In this document: one piece after another, positions 11,529-24,705 of the stretch
Layout of the letters: each line of letters starts with the position of its first letter
Numbering within the stretch: position 1 is the first letter of the stretch
Assembly: GCA_024760905.1 (NCBI GenBank)
Contig: CM045745.1
Location: forward strand, 11,556,282 to 11,620,281
Direction: 5' to 3'
DNA length: 64,000 nucleotides
DNA from: Plotosus lineatus
Taxonomy: Eukaryota; Chordata; Actinopteri; Siluriformes; Plotosidae
Position numbers and translations under genes: made by a program
Notes under the pieces: generated by a model
Told to the model about the DNA's origin: nothing
Database searches by the model: none
Seen by the model: the letters and a program-made list of their open reading frames with translations, nothing else

Positions 11529-11536
11529 CCGTAGAA

Positions 11537-12231
11537 CATCAACAATGACAGGAAATCAAATATAGTTGTAACCAAGAGAGAGATGGCCAGTTACAATCCC
11601 CTGTATCTGCCACTACTTCTTCCATTTCAGTTACAGGCTTTGTTAAGTTGTTTTATAGAGAAATGAATAGATAATGAGTTTCAATGTATTTTACAAAAAT
11701 AAGTACTAGTTTATTCATATATACACAGAGGAAACACAGTAACCCCATATTTCTGAGTGTCATCACAGAAACCAAGGCTAAAGAAAAATAACCCATCTCC
11801 TATACTGGAGTACTTTGAATGCTTCGTATTGTCTATCTAAATGATTAATTACTTCTTTGCAAGGTGGCAAGGTACACTCTGAATGATCATAAGAAGTCAT
11901 TATCAAGCCATTATCACCTGCAGATATGAGAGGAAGTTCTGAAACAGCCTGAGGTAAACAGTTATACAGTTAATGTTTGGCTAGCTCTTATTTTAACAGC
12001 TATCAATTAGAGTCCCCATATGTATTATGTTTCCTTTGATAGCAGTTCAACACTGTTTTATGTATTATCATTATGCAAATATAACTATGTTATGAGAAAA
12101 TCACTGAGAGGAATCTGTTTGCTGTTTACTTTCACTATTTCAAAAATATAGTAGCCTTTTCAGGTAGTAGTACATTCTGAATTATTGCGACTGACAGAAT
12201 GAGTCCAAAATTATATTATATATGCTGTATA
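11537..12231. other. Unassigned unique-looking sequence
   Basis: AT-rich, no coding signal, no paired terminal repeats seen. Confidence 0.4.
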
Positions 12232-12375
12232 TCATTCATTCATTCATTTTCTGAACTGCTGAATCCTAATAAGGGTTGTGGGGAGGCTGCCACCCATCCT
12301 AGCTGGCTCCAAAGTACACCCTGAACAGCTCGCCAGGTCATCACAGGGCAGAAACACGCTGAAGACTATGCAAAA
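12232..12375 (-). mobile_element. SINE-A 3' tail fragment
   Basis: Reverse complement of the long-form tail: (CATT)n, then TTTCTGAACTGCTGAATCC, GGGAGGCTGCCACCCATCC and ACAGCTCGCCAGGTCATCAC. The tRNA-like head is absent. Confidence 0.75.
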
Positions 12376-12424
12376 AAAGCACGAGAAAAAAAATGAGACT
12401 GAGAGGGAGGGGAAATGCACGCTT

Positions 12425-12520
12425 TCCGGAAGTCCGGAAGTTGTTGATACTTCGGAATTCACCCAAATCGGAATTCGACCAGCTGTTGGGAACGGATTAT
12501 GGTCGAGTACGGAGGCACCA

Positions 12521-12523
<3 letters not shown>
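12425..12523 (+). mobile_element. Tigger-like terminal fragment
   Basis: Ends AACGGATTATGGTCGAGTAC then GGAGGCACCACTG followed by TA, matching the terminal layout of the Tigger-like copies at 28173 and 22769. Only this end is present. Confidence 0.55.

Positions 12524-12615
<92 letters not shown>
12524..12615. repeat. (TA)n microsatellite
   Basis: 46 TA units between a Tigger-like end and a SINE-A head. Confidence 0.97.
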
Positions 12616-12616
<1 letters not shown>

Positions 12617-12953
12617 CAGTGGTGGTCTAGTGGTATCGCTGATCCAAAGCTTGGGGGTTCAAGTCCCACTCTCCACAAGGTTGTCACTGTCCCCCCCCAG
12701 TGCGGCTAACTGGGTTATCAAAGGCGGGCCATGTCTCTCACTGTCTATGGTGAGAGGCATGTAAAAGAACCATTGCTGACATTCATAAAGAGTAGCTGCA
12801 AAGTCGTCAGCGTGTTTCTGTCCCTTGCTAAAAAAAAAGGGTTGTGACAGGAAGGACATCCAACGTAAAAACCTCTGCCAAATCAAACTTGCGAATCAGA
12901 TGATTCGCTGTGGCGACTCCTGAGTAAAAGGGAAAAAGCCGAAAGGAAGACAG
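12616..12953 (+). mobile_element. SINE-A with RTE-type 3' tail
   Basis: The head and body match other SINE-A copies up to the phrase GTCAGCGTGTTTCTG near 12810. Instead of the usual long tail it then has GACAGGAAGGACATCC, AAAACCTCTGCCAAATCAAA and the ending GATTCGCTGTGGCGACTCC near 12901. This is the 3' end shared with RTE copies at 4388 and 53811. It sits between two (TA)n tracts, so the target duplication cannot be read. Confidence 0.8.
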
Positions 12954-12955
12954 AC

Positions 12956-12958
12956 ATA

Positions 12959-13054
<96 letters not shown>
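12956..13054. repeat. (TA)n microsatellite
   Basis: About 49 TA units with two TG interruptions, directly after the SINE. Confidence 0.97.
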
Positions 13055-13700
13055 AATTTTAATAGTTTACTATTTTATATGAGTATTTTTGTTTTGTTAA
13101 GCAATTTATTTCATATGGATGTTAAGGTGCTGGAACAAAAACCTTTTAATAGAATTTTTCCTGTCGTCATTTGGTTGGAAATGCAAGGACTCTGAACTAC
13201 TCAGAGGATGTGAATAGGCGCCTGTGTGCGTGAAAGTACATTCAAGTACTGACCACCCATTTTGCACAGTCGTAGATAACCACCATGCTTTCACTCAACA
13301 GCTACATCCCTCAACCACTAACCCCACCTATGACTACTCCAGTCAGTCCAGCCAAAAAATCTGCCTGTTACTCTTCAAACCTCATTCACTCTTTCTACTT
13401 TTGAGCTATAGTTCCTGGGTAAACACCTTGGTGTTTTTCCAGTTTGCTTTTGCCCCTCAATTAACTGGGTACTCTGAGCAGATGAAAGGATGTTCCATCC
13501 ATCCAGACAGTCTTCCCTCATGTTTGGTGTTTCTCACCTTGGAAAGCCACAGGTCTTCATTGAATAAAGTGGTCAAAAAGTCTGCTGAAAAGCATTCTCT
13601 AATCAAACTGTAAACACTGCAAGCTGGCTTGAGCTAAGGTTCTAACATTCTAAACTAAAGTAATGACTTGGTAATATTCTTATGTTGTATATAAGATAAA
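13055..13700. other. Unassigned; chance open frame
   Basis: A 129-codon open frame at 13224-13613 has no recognisable domain, no splice context and low-complexity serine/leucine composition; I do not call it a gene. Confidence 0.4.
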
Positions 13701-13725
13701 TAGACAGACAGACAGACATACAGAC

Positions 13726-13797
<72 letters not shown>

Positions 13798-13823
13798 TCA
13801 TTCATTCATTCATTCATTCATTT
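13701..13823. repeat. (GACA)/(GATA)/(ATTC) compound microsatellite
   Basis: Tetranucleotide tracts change from GACA to GATA to CATT without gaps. Confidence 0.95.
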
Positions 13824-14019
13824 GTTTGTTTTTTGTGCCCACCTCTGGGTATCAATCAATGTGTTCCCCATTATTATTATTATTATTTTTAGTGTATTTA
13901 ATTCTTATACAAGGGGAAAATGGACCATTAGTCTAATGCATAAAGGTAAAAGAACTTCTTAAGAACTCATTATTTGAGCATCAACCTAACATTTGTTTTG
14001 GCTTCCCTGTGGACCACAT

Positions 14020-14021
<2 letters not shown>

Positions 14022-14089
<68 letters not shown>
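14022..14089. repeat. (TG)n microsatellite
   Basis: 34 uninterrupted TG units. Confidence 0.97.
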
Positions 14090-14090
<1 letters not shown>

Positions 14091-15331
14091 TCGTAGACCA
14101 GAGCTGGAAACTGTAAATCTGTCCTGGCCGAAAGTGTGTGGCCCAAGTGTAAAATACCGTGATATGCTTTGTCTGGCTGTGCAACACGCTGCTAGAGCAA
14201 CACAGTAATGCAGTTCATATATCAGCACAATAGAAGGAATTGTTATCTTATTGTATACTCTTACCGTACATGACTGTACACTGTTACATATTGTTCTTCC
14301 TGGCATTAGCTGCTTTTCCAGTCCATTTATTCACAAAAAGTTATTTCAGTTTTTCATGCTGCATAAGCGACCTCACAAGTACACATCAAACCAAAGAAAA
14401 TTAACCACATTTTTAAGCATCATGCAAAATAACAACACGATGCATCACTTTCTCTTTTGGCTTTGAAGTGGCACGCATACTGAATGGTAGTTTGAAATAT
14501 ATACCACAAGAATATATACACAATCATCCACTCAACCGAAAACAAAGCTCCATGCCATTCGCAAGATTTGAAATTAATTTAGTAAAATTAAGAGCAGAGT
14601 GCTTTGTATGCAGACATCAAAAGTCAACTAGAATATTTGGCCTGTCTCCTGATTATGTTTAATTCCTGCAACTTAAAAGCCTACATCCAAATTATTAATA
14701 ATGGAGTCCAATGTCCTGTCTATTCTATCACTGAGTGCCTTCATTTCCTTTCCAATGAGCTAAACACTACCTCATAGCTCGAGCTCACTGAGGAAAAAGC
14801 TTTTATGTGCAGTGATTCAAATTTATATGCAGTCATTTGCTTTTTATTGAGTGACTACCTTTGCTCCAATAGGACCATTGTATCATATTCAAGTCCTACA
14901 CCTCTCAACACTTGTGATCATTAGTGTTCAATGTCATTTATTTATCCACATAGAATTTCTGAATTGAGTTTTTCCTCTCCTTCCATTAAAGTTTGATCCA
15001 GCATCTATTTTCTATCGTTTGTGGGCAGGGCACCATTGATGTGAGATCTCGAGAAATGAATTCGGTCTGTTTTGTGTAAGAGTTGATGGTCTGTTCAAGG
15101 TATGAACTTCCTACTAAAGGTCCAATAAAAACAGAACTACCAGATGGAGAATTCAAGTCTTCCGAGCAGTTGCATTTTAAGTCACCATCATTTTCATTAG
15201 GAAAATGTGAAAGGAGTACTTATTATCCTGTCCAGTTTCACAAATAGGTCTTGTTACTTGTTTTGAAAATTGTCTGCTGAGCAAGACGACATGGATACTG
15301 AGCCATGAAATGCTTGAAAGAAATCACTCAC
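14090..15331. other. Probable intron downstream of the collagen exon
   Basis: Repeat-poor sequence on the donor side of the minus-strand exon. No further exon recognised. Confidence 0.45.
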
Positions 15332-15376
15332 CAGGTTCTCCGTTGTGTCCTCTTCTTCCTCGCTTTCCAGGAGGGC
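15332..15376 (-). CDS. Single collagen triple-helix exon (45 nt)
   Basis: Read on the minus strand, TTTTAG precedes a 45-nt segment that is followed by GTGAGTG, a good acceptor and donor. Supplying the split first G from the previous exon, it reads GPPGKRGRRGHNGEP and ends with the first base of the next glycine codon. That is five perfect Gly-X-Y repeats with phase-1 boundaries on both sides. A 45-nt length (five triplets) is standard for collagen exons. Fibrillar collagen exons normally start with an intact glycine codon, so a non-fibrillar type fits better. The transmembrane collagens (XIII, XXIII, XXV) use many such short exons, but I cannot name the gene. No second exon is visible here, so both flanking introns are long. 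Confidence 0.8.
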
Positions 15377-15381
15377 CTAAA

Positions 15382-15384
<3 letters not shown>

Positions 15385-15419
<35 letters not shown>

Positions 15420-15438
15420 GCACACACATACACACACA
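15385..15438. repeat. (CA)n microsatellite at the collagen acceptor
   Basis: On the minus strand this is a (TG)n/(GT)n run about 8 bases upstream of the acceptor AG, where the polypyrimidine tract should lie. It includes a CGCG interruption and a TA step. Confidence 0.95.
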
Positions 15439-16360
15439 AATTAAAAGATATTCATAGTTTCTGCTACAGGCTTCTACAAGCTGAAAAAAAAATCCACTCA
15501 GAATGTTCAGACAGAGGCTTAGTGCTTCCCCATGCCATCCATGGTTAAGTATTTAAAAGTTAGGATCTACAATGAAAGGTGACACTCCCACAACAAATAT
15601 ATACTCGACAGTTCAAATTATCCAATTTATTCAGTGGTTATTCTGTTTAGCATTGGGCTTTCTTATTTCTTGTTTATTTTTCATTGCATTTTTTTAATTC
15701 AGTGAAAAGTTTTTCTAAGCCTTGAGTGAACAGAACCTATCAATTTATGCTCAACTAAAATAATAAAATAACCACATTGACTGTTGGGAGTAATGTGCTG
15801 GAAATGCAGCTGTGAAAAATATTCAAGGTTCTAAGTGTTTCTAATGAAACTTCTGCAAAAGGTGAGAAGTTTAACTTAAGCACAGACATAAGTGTCTGTT
15901 AAATTAATTAAACCATTCAGTAAGTTTCAGGTACGTAATCTGATCCAAGGACAAGAATGCTGATGACTACATATTTATATAATCATTAATTTGCCAGTGT
16001 GTTCTGGCTCATGCTGCTCAATACTGCCCAGTGGTGGCAGCTGTACATTATACTTAATTCTGTGTGTTGATTGATGTCTCGCCTGGTGCGCAAAATCCTA
16101 AACAGTAGATTTGGTGAAAGAATGAACTCTGCTGAAAAAGATGATAAATTAGGATAATAAACATTTGCTGAAATGTTAAATAACCTAATAAAAGGACCAG
16201 GGTCCATTTTTTAACCATGTCATGGTAGTCAATGTCCAGTTGTCTAACCGTCAAAAAGCCATGAATACTGAACTTTGTAATGAAGAATGGCCAGGATTTC
16301 TTTTTGTAACCATACCTAGTTGGAACCCCTTTGTAAACGTTCCCAACTGAAAACAATGCT
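15439..16360. other. Probable intron upstream of the collagen exon
   Basis: AT-rich with no recognised repeat family or second Gly-X-Y exon. Confidence 0.45.
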
Positions 16361-16467
<107 letters not shown>

Positions 16468-16470
16468 ATA

Positions 16471-16832
16471 CCATATTAGACGTGATAAGCGTTCTGCTCC
16501 AATAAGCCCCCCCCCCCCCTCCATGTCTTTTATCTTACGTCTAACAGCTGCCCATGTGTACTGGGAGCAAAATCGTAGCTCAAACTTACCAATTTTATTT
16601 GATCAGTCTCTATAACCATAAAATGAGGCATTTACTGCCTGTAAAAGTGAGTTCACATGGTATTTCAAGACCCCCTGCCACTGGGGAATGTCTATAGTGT
16701 TCATCAGTAACAACACATTTGATTGTTCCACTGTGCTTTAAAAAACAGGAAAATATTTTGCTGTGTTCTCTTGGTAAATGTCCAACAACCGATGAACCAT
16801 TAGTATATATATTAATATACTATAGTATATAC

Positions 16833-16869
<37 letters not shown>

Positions 16870-17411
16870 GTGTATTATGCCGATAAACCATCAGAAACTG
16901 CTACAGCAAAACTATGGGATGCTCTGAATGAATGGAGCGATGAGCCAGATATGGACCTATCAGAAAGTGCTAAGTATTTTTCACCAGATTCTCCTGCTCA
17001 CTAACTTGATACATTTAAGCACATTCTTGGCCATGTACTTTTGTTTATGTTCATGCTGATTGGTTCAACGTGCCATGTGCTAAAGTTGACATTTGTGTTG
17101 ATTGGCTCGATTTTACTTCCGGGAAAATGTTTCAAGGAACAGCACCGGGAGGGAAAAGTAAGGGGTCTTTTTGAAAAAAATATTCTGTTTTCTGTTTATT
17201 TTCAGCTTTCATGTAAGTAGTTTGTTTGATACCACAAAATGAATAACACAAGTATCAGTAAAATTCTTTTATTGTTTTGTTATTGCAGTTTTCATGGTTT
17301 CCACCTCAATGGTAAAAGCACTTACCGTTCCACTCCGCTGGTAACATTTTAATAAGCGCCCACCCACTCCAATTTTTAAAGCACCCTGGGCGCCTATCAC
17401 GTCAAATACGG
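16471..17411 (+). mobile_element. TA-flanked pogo-like element, copy 1
   Basis: Left end CCATATTAGACGTGATAAGC, right end the complement of CCGTATTTGACGTGATAGGC. TA precedes it at 16469-16470. It shares its whole layout with copies at 25797-26650 and 51395-52159, including the phrase CAAGACCCCCTGCCACTGG and the terminal block AATAAGCGCCCACCCAC. It contains a foreign AT-rich insert (16802-16887). No complete transposase. Confidence 0.75.
16802..16887. repeat. AT-rich insert with (ATT)n inside the pogo-like copy
   Basis: A 70-90 bp block of TATATATTAATATAC and about eleven ATT units. It is bracketed by near-identical phrases CCGATGAACCATTAG and CCGATAAACCATCAG, and other copies of the element lack it. 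Confidence 0.6.
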
Positions 17412-17907
17412 CATTTTCTTAAGCTCATGACAGATGTAAATAACAAATTCGAAAAAAAAAACTTGTTAATAATGTCAACAATTATTCTTATGCACACACA
17501 TACACACACACACACATACACACATTCCAAATCTTTACATAACAAAATTAATTGACCTCAGTATACCAAGAGATCGATTGTTCCATGCACATCATTTTTT
17601 ATCAGTGAAAGTGGTCACCTTTTACCTGTTTTTTTAAAGCCTAATAAAGTCTACTGGCATAATGCATGAATAGGTTTCTCGTTATATATATGGACCTGCC
17701 CTCATACAGCTTGAGTGTAAACATGTTTAAGAAAGTCCTGTAACAGAAATTATAGCATTATAAATTTAAACACTTTGTATAACTAATGCAGCCACAAACC
17801 ATGAGGCCATAAAGAAATGATGGGTCATTTGCTTATACCTATACCCATTACCACTCTGTCACATATGAGCATTCTTTATGTTTCACAGAATATTACACAA
17901 GAAGGAA
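17412..17907. other. Unassigned, short (CA)n scraps
   Basis: Interrupted CACACA runs at about 17494-17524, otherwise AT-rich with no coding signal. Confidence 0.4.
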
Positions 17908-18195
17908 TGGTGACATAGTGACGAGCACTTCTGCCTCACAGCAAAAAAAATGTCCTGGGAATTGAATACCAGCCTCTGTTTTTGTAAGGAATTTTTATGT
18001 CCCTCCTGTGGCTGGGTGGATTTTCTCTGGGTACTCTCGTCTCCCACACAGTCCAAAGACATGCATATTGGCTGTCCCAAATTAAGCCTAGGTGAGAGTG
18101 TTGCCTGCTGTGGTGGGTATACCCTTCTTCACCCAGGCTCACAAATGTAGTTTGGATTAAGTGGTTCAGCAAGTGAGTGAGTGAGAGAGAAAATA
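17908..18195 (+). mobile_element. SINE-M, old copy
   Basis: Recognisable blocks in order: GCACTTCTGCCTCACAGCAA, TGGATTTTCTCTGGGTACTC, CCACACAGTCCAAAGACATG and the tail GGATTAAGTGGTTCAGC before GAGT units. Strongly diverged. Confidence 0.7.
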
Positions 18196-18273
18196 TTACA
18201 CCATTGTAAATTAACTACAGTTCATGAAGGAACGTCATATATTATTACTATAAACTATGTTATATAGCAGTTG

Positions 18274-18275
<2 letters not shown>

Positions 18276-18334
<59 letters not shown>
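18276..18334. repeat. (TG)n microsatellite
   Basis: 29 TG units. Confidence 0.97.
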
Positions 18335-18336
<2 letters not shown>

Positions 18337-18761
18337 ATATGTTAGTCTACATTTGCAGTTGTTTTGGAAACAGCAAACTAAATGTCTCAAGAGGTCTTGG
18401 ACCATATGAAACCTGACATAAGCCATGAAAGAAAGATCTAATAAAAATTTAAATGAGTACTGAAAATTCCACTCCAAGTAAAATAATTCCTTGAACGATG
18501 AATTCTTCAATGCAACTCCTGTACTTTATAACTGTTATTGTATGAGATTACTCTCTCTTAGGACAGACATGGTACATCTATAAATGTAATACTGTAAATT
18601 CTGGGTGGGCATCAAAATACACAGACTCTGATATAAATCAAAATATAAGTTTCAATCCCAAATCTCTTAAATTTTGGTAACCTATCAAAAAATTTCATCT
18701 CAATTTTGAAAGAAATGATCAAAGAAATTAAGACCGCACAAGACTTCTTTTTTAGCTTAAA
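18335..18761. other. Unassigned
   Basis: AT-rich; nothing recognised on either strand. Confidence 0.4.
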
Positions 18762-18763
18762 TA

Positions 18764-18935
18764 CAGGGATCCCTCGCTACTCTGCGCTTCAATTCATCCA
18801 GCTTCAGTGCATCACATTTTTTTTTTTTTTAAATAAATAAATATTCATTGAATAAAAAAATAAGGAAACTGAGGAAGAATAGGGGAAAGGTGAATGAAAA
18901 TGCCACAAAAACAAGGCCAATTATGCAAAAAAGTG
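18764..18935 (+). mobile_element. CAGGGATCCCTCG-type MITE, left part
   Basis: Starts CAGGGATCCCTCGCTACTCT after TA. Its first ~170 bp, including GGAAGAATAGGGG and CAATTATGCAAAAAA, match the copy at 40306. After about 18935 it runs into the CGGAA-rich zone and no right terminus was found. Confidence 0.7.
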
Positions 18936-18949
18936 TGGAATGCACTCTA

Positions 18950-20070
18950 TGGAGGAGCTTCAGCATTTTTACATGGAAAATGTGTCAAAAACCTACGGAA
19001 AATTGCACCTTCGGAACACCCTCGGAACAATCATGGAATGCGCAGAAAGGACACGGAAAGACCACGGTACAATGTCGGATTATATGCGTAAAATCACCCG
19101 GATCACCCTTGGAACCAGTGCAGAGAGCAATGGAAGACCCTCAGATTATTCACGGAACGTTCACGGAAAGGGCGGAATGTTTACGGAACGACCGCGGAAT
19201 CACTCCTTTTTAGAAGGAAGACCCACGGAATGATCTCAGAACATGTGGAATGAAGGAAGAACATTCACATTCAACATGGAATGAGCAAGGAATGACTGAG
19301 GAATAGCCGGCATAACCATGTTTCAACACGGAAAAATTGGCAAAGATCAAAAGAGTTGCTCTTGATTCCGCCTCTAAATAAGCGGAATGACCAAGGAAGC
19401 TCATTCTCTTGTTCATACTATATGTTTCTAATGTGCAATATGTTTATAATTTACAATAAATTTAAACGTTAACATATGTTAATATGTTTAATATCAATAA
19501 TGTCAATATGTTCCTTTTATTTGCACCTCAATCATTCCAGACTAAAAACCATGCAAACAAGTCCAAACCACAGTGATTATAACTTTAAAACTTTATTACA
19601 TGAACAGGAAAACAGGAAAAATAAAGTGAATGAACTGGAATAATTTATAGTGGAAGTGACTTCCTTGAGTGTTCCACAAGTCTTCCGTGTTATCCGCAAC
19701 CATTCCGCAAACATTCCACATGTATTCTGCAAACCTTCTGTGAGTATTCCGTGGGGATTCTGTGGCCGCTTTTGAACACCCATAAGAAGGAGGAATGTTC
19801 GCGGAATGTTCACAGAAGACTGAACGTTTGCAGAAAGGACGGAACGTTTGCAGAAGGACTGCGGAACGTGAGGGAACACTGTCAAAGCATTTTTACGTGA
19901 ACGTGCTTTTGAACACGTTCAAAAGCATGTTCGCGGAAGATTTTGGCCTGACGGAAGAGGAGGAATACCTTCGGAATCGTGCGGAAGGACACAGAAGATG
20001 ACGGAATGACTGAGGAACATTGGAGGATGACTACGGTTTTGCTTCCGCAAGTCTTCCACGCTCCAGTGAA
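18950..20070. repeat. CGGAA-rich degenerate 11-mer repeat zone
   Basis: GGAA or CGGAA recurs roughly every 8-14 bases. The clearest tandem stretch, about 19147-19200, has units like TTCACGGAACG. From about 19637 to 19770 the complement (TTCC/ATTCC) dominates, then GGAA returns from about 19785 to 20030. An AT-rich island lies at 19400-19636. Open frames over it share the same residues and look like repeat translations. CpG is frequent here and scarce in the neighbouring sequence. Confidence 0.65.
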
Positions 20071-20149
20071 ATGGGGTATAAAGTTAAAATATAAACTGCA
20101 GAAATATCAACAGGCCTACAGTTGAATGTCTTATAATTGTTTTAACCAA

Positions 20150-20400
<251 letters not shown>

Positions 20401-20616
20401 GAATATATATATATATATACATATATATCAGGAAGTACAAATAAACAAGAAATACAAACATATAGAACAGGTTAAGGGTCATATTCCATGACTTTATTAT
20501 CACAAATATTTAATGCAGTTCTGTCAATGATATACTGTAAGGTCCATGTCTCTTTTATGTAAAGTGCATATGTATGTGTGTGGGATATCATTTTCTCTTC
20601 ATGATTTCCTTATCTG

Positions 20617-20618
<2 letters not shown>

Positions 20619-20702
<84 letters not shown>
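20619..20702. repeat. (CA)n microsatellite
   Basis: 42 CA units. Confidence 0.97.
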
Positions 20703-22769
<2,067 letters not shown>

Positions 22770-22770
22770 T

Positions 22771-23496
22771 ACCTTGTTTTATGTAGATTTACCGATGTAG
22801 TAGCATAGCATTAAGCCATATCATCAAATATAGAGTCAATACCTCAACTTGCATTAGTTACTAATAATCTCAATGTTGCTGAAGTTGGAAATATTCCTGA
22901 TAAAGGAAATGGGCATTGTGGCATTTTTATATCTATAATCCTCTGAAGACTTAGTTTCTTACCTGAGTTCTAAAAAAGAAATAGAGGAACAATTACACTG
23001 ACAGATGGCCAAAGTCTCCATCATGAAGCTTTTGGTGGCGGCTGTCTTTGCTTTATGAAAAAGCAGCTGGTGGGTATTCCACTGTGAATACTCTGTGTAA
23101 CCTGAGTAATATGTGTTTGGGTGTACAGTGAGCTCAACACATTTGTCTTTCTCCCGTTTGTCAGCTGTGAGGTACTTCTCAAGAGAAGTTAAAAGGTGTC
23201 CCAACAGAAACAGTTGCCTGACCACATCTGGGTATTGAATGAAATTGTCAGTGAGAATATCCAGTGGGACAGAATGGAGGTATCAAGTAAAGCTTTTTCA
23301 AGTGTGAGTAGATTTCTTTTTCTGGAGGTGGTGGTAGCGCCAGGCTGATGGATGATGGTGCTAATACGACATGTAAGTCATAGCTTTAATATCCCCTTAC
23401 TCCTGCTGAAAAGGTAAAAGTGTGAGAGAGTATTTGTGAAGTATTTAGTGCTTGTAGAATGCAAAGACGATTCTTTACCTAAAAAATACTTCATTT
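22771..23496. other. Unassigned; chance open frame on minus strand
   Basis: An 88-codon open frame at 22959-23225 (minus) has no domain I recognise. It runs onto an AG-7nt-GTAAG arrangement at 22963-22979 that could be accidental. Confidence 0.35.
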
Positions 23497-24052
23497 GTTT
23501 CATTATCTAAAACCGCTTAATCCTAATTAGGGTCATGGGGAGGCTGGGGCAATGGTGGCTTGGTGGTAAAAGATGCTGATTCACTGATCCTAAGGTTGGG
23601 GGTTCGAGTCCCACCCTCCACAAGGTTGTCACTGTCCCCTCAGTGCAGCTAACTGGGTTATCAAAGTCTGGCCATGTCTCTCACTGTCTTTGGTGAGAGG
23701 TTCATGTAAAAGAACCATTGCTGACTTTCGTAAAGAGATGCTGCAAAGCCTTCATGGGGAGGCTAGCACCCATCTCAGCCGATTCTGAGTGAGGACAGGG
23801 TACACCCTGTACAGTTTGCCAGCCCATCACAAGGCATAAACACACTGATGCCAGTCACCTACTCTTTGCAAACGACAGCAGTGGTTCTTTTACATGGATC
23901 TCAGCCCAGAAAGTGAGAGACATGGGTGGCCTTTGATAACCCAGTTAGCGGCACTCTGGGCAGCAGTAGAATACTTTGGTGATGGTGGTGCTTGTAACCC
24001 CGACTTTCAGATCTGTAATCCAGCACCTTACCACCAAGCCATCACTGCCCTT
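23497..24052 (-). mobile_element. SINE-A, long form, split by a second SINE-A
   Basis: The 3' tail (AAACCGCTTAATCCTAATTA) begins at about 23511. The copy is interrupted at 23545, resumes at 23754 with GGGAGGCTAGCACCCATC, and ends with the head complement CATCACTGCCC at 24050. GGATC-region divergence suggests an old copy. Confidence 0.82.
23546..23753 (+). mobile_element. SINE-A, short form, nested, with 11-bp target duplication
   Basis: Starts GGGGCAATGGTGGCTTGGTGG and ends CTGCAAAGCCTTC. ATGGGGAGGCT flanks it exactly at 23535-23545 and 23754-23764. The duplication proves that this 208-bp form, without the LINE-like tail, transposed as a unit. Confidence 0.9.
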
Positions 24053-24439
24053 AAAACTACCTGCACACTTTAAATTATATATAAGAGAATGACTGCATTT
24101 TTGATTATTGAATAATACATTTATGAAAGAATCAATATTTTACTTCTAATAGTAGTATAAAAGAATAATACTTTTATTATTTATTCACAACAATTTTAAT
24201 AAATGTTACTGTAAGCAGATTTCATGTTATAACCATTTTGTATTCTTGGCAAATTTATAAATTTGTATTAAGTATTTTACGTCTGCACAGTTTACAGCAA
24301 TTAATTACACATAATGAAAAACCTATAAAGTCTCAAACAGTTTGTATTATACATCTATATCATCTGTATTTATTTAATTTAAAAAGCTATATATACTGTA
24401 TCTGGAAACAAAAAAAAGAAGAACTGTCCATGGTCCACA
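24053..24439. other. Unassigned, AT-rich
   Basis: Very AT-rich, no recognised element. Confidence 0.4.
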
Positions 24440-24705
24440 ATGTGGCCCAGCTCACTTGGTTATGAAAGGCCAGCCTTGTCTCTTACTGTCTGTGGTGAAA
24501 GGCTGTCTTAGACCCATTGCTGACTTTTGTCAAGAGTAGGCCGTATAGCCGTCAACATGTTTCTGCCCCACAAAGGCCTGGCGAACTCTTCAGGTTGTAT
24601 TCTGCCCTCATCCAGAGTCGGCTGAGATGGGTGCCAGCCTTCTCGCGACCCTAATTAAGATTTAGTGGTTCAGAAAATGAATGAATGAATGAATAAATGA
24701 ATGTA
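24440..24705 (+). mobile_element. SINE-A, long form, 5'-truncated
   Basis: Starts within the body (CAGCTCACTTGGTTATGAAA), continues through GGCCTGGCGAACTC and TGGGTGCCAGCC, and ends AGTGGTTCAGAAAATGAATG with a GAAT run. Confidence 0.8.

Noticed and set aside
12278..12764. Open frames of over 110 codons with poly-(IY) stretches
   Set aside because: They are translations of (TA)n and SINE sequence.
13224..13613. 129-codon open frame
   Set aside because: No domain, no splice context, unremarkable length for AT/CT-rich DNA.
18848..19233. Open frames of about 100-120 codons on the plus strand
   Set aside because: They translate the MITE and the CGGAA repeat zone, sharing repetitive residues.
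22959..23225. 88-codon minus-strand frame running onto a TTTTTTAG-AACTCAG-GTAAGA arrangement
   Set aside because: Possible 7-nt microexon, but no domain and such small splice-like combinations occur by chance; transcript data would be needed.
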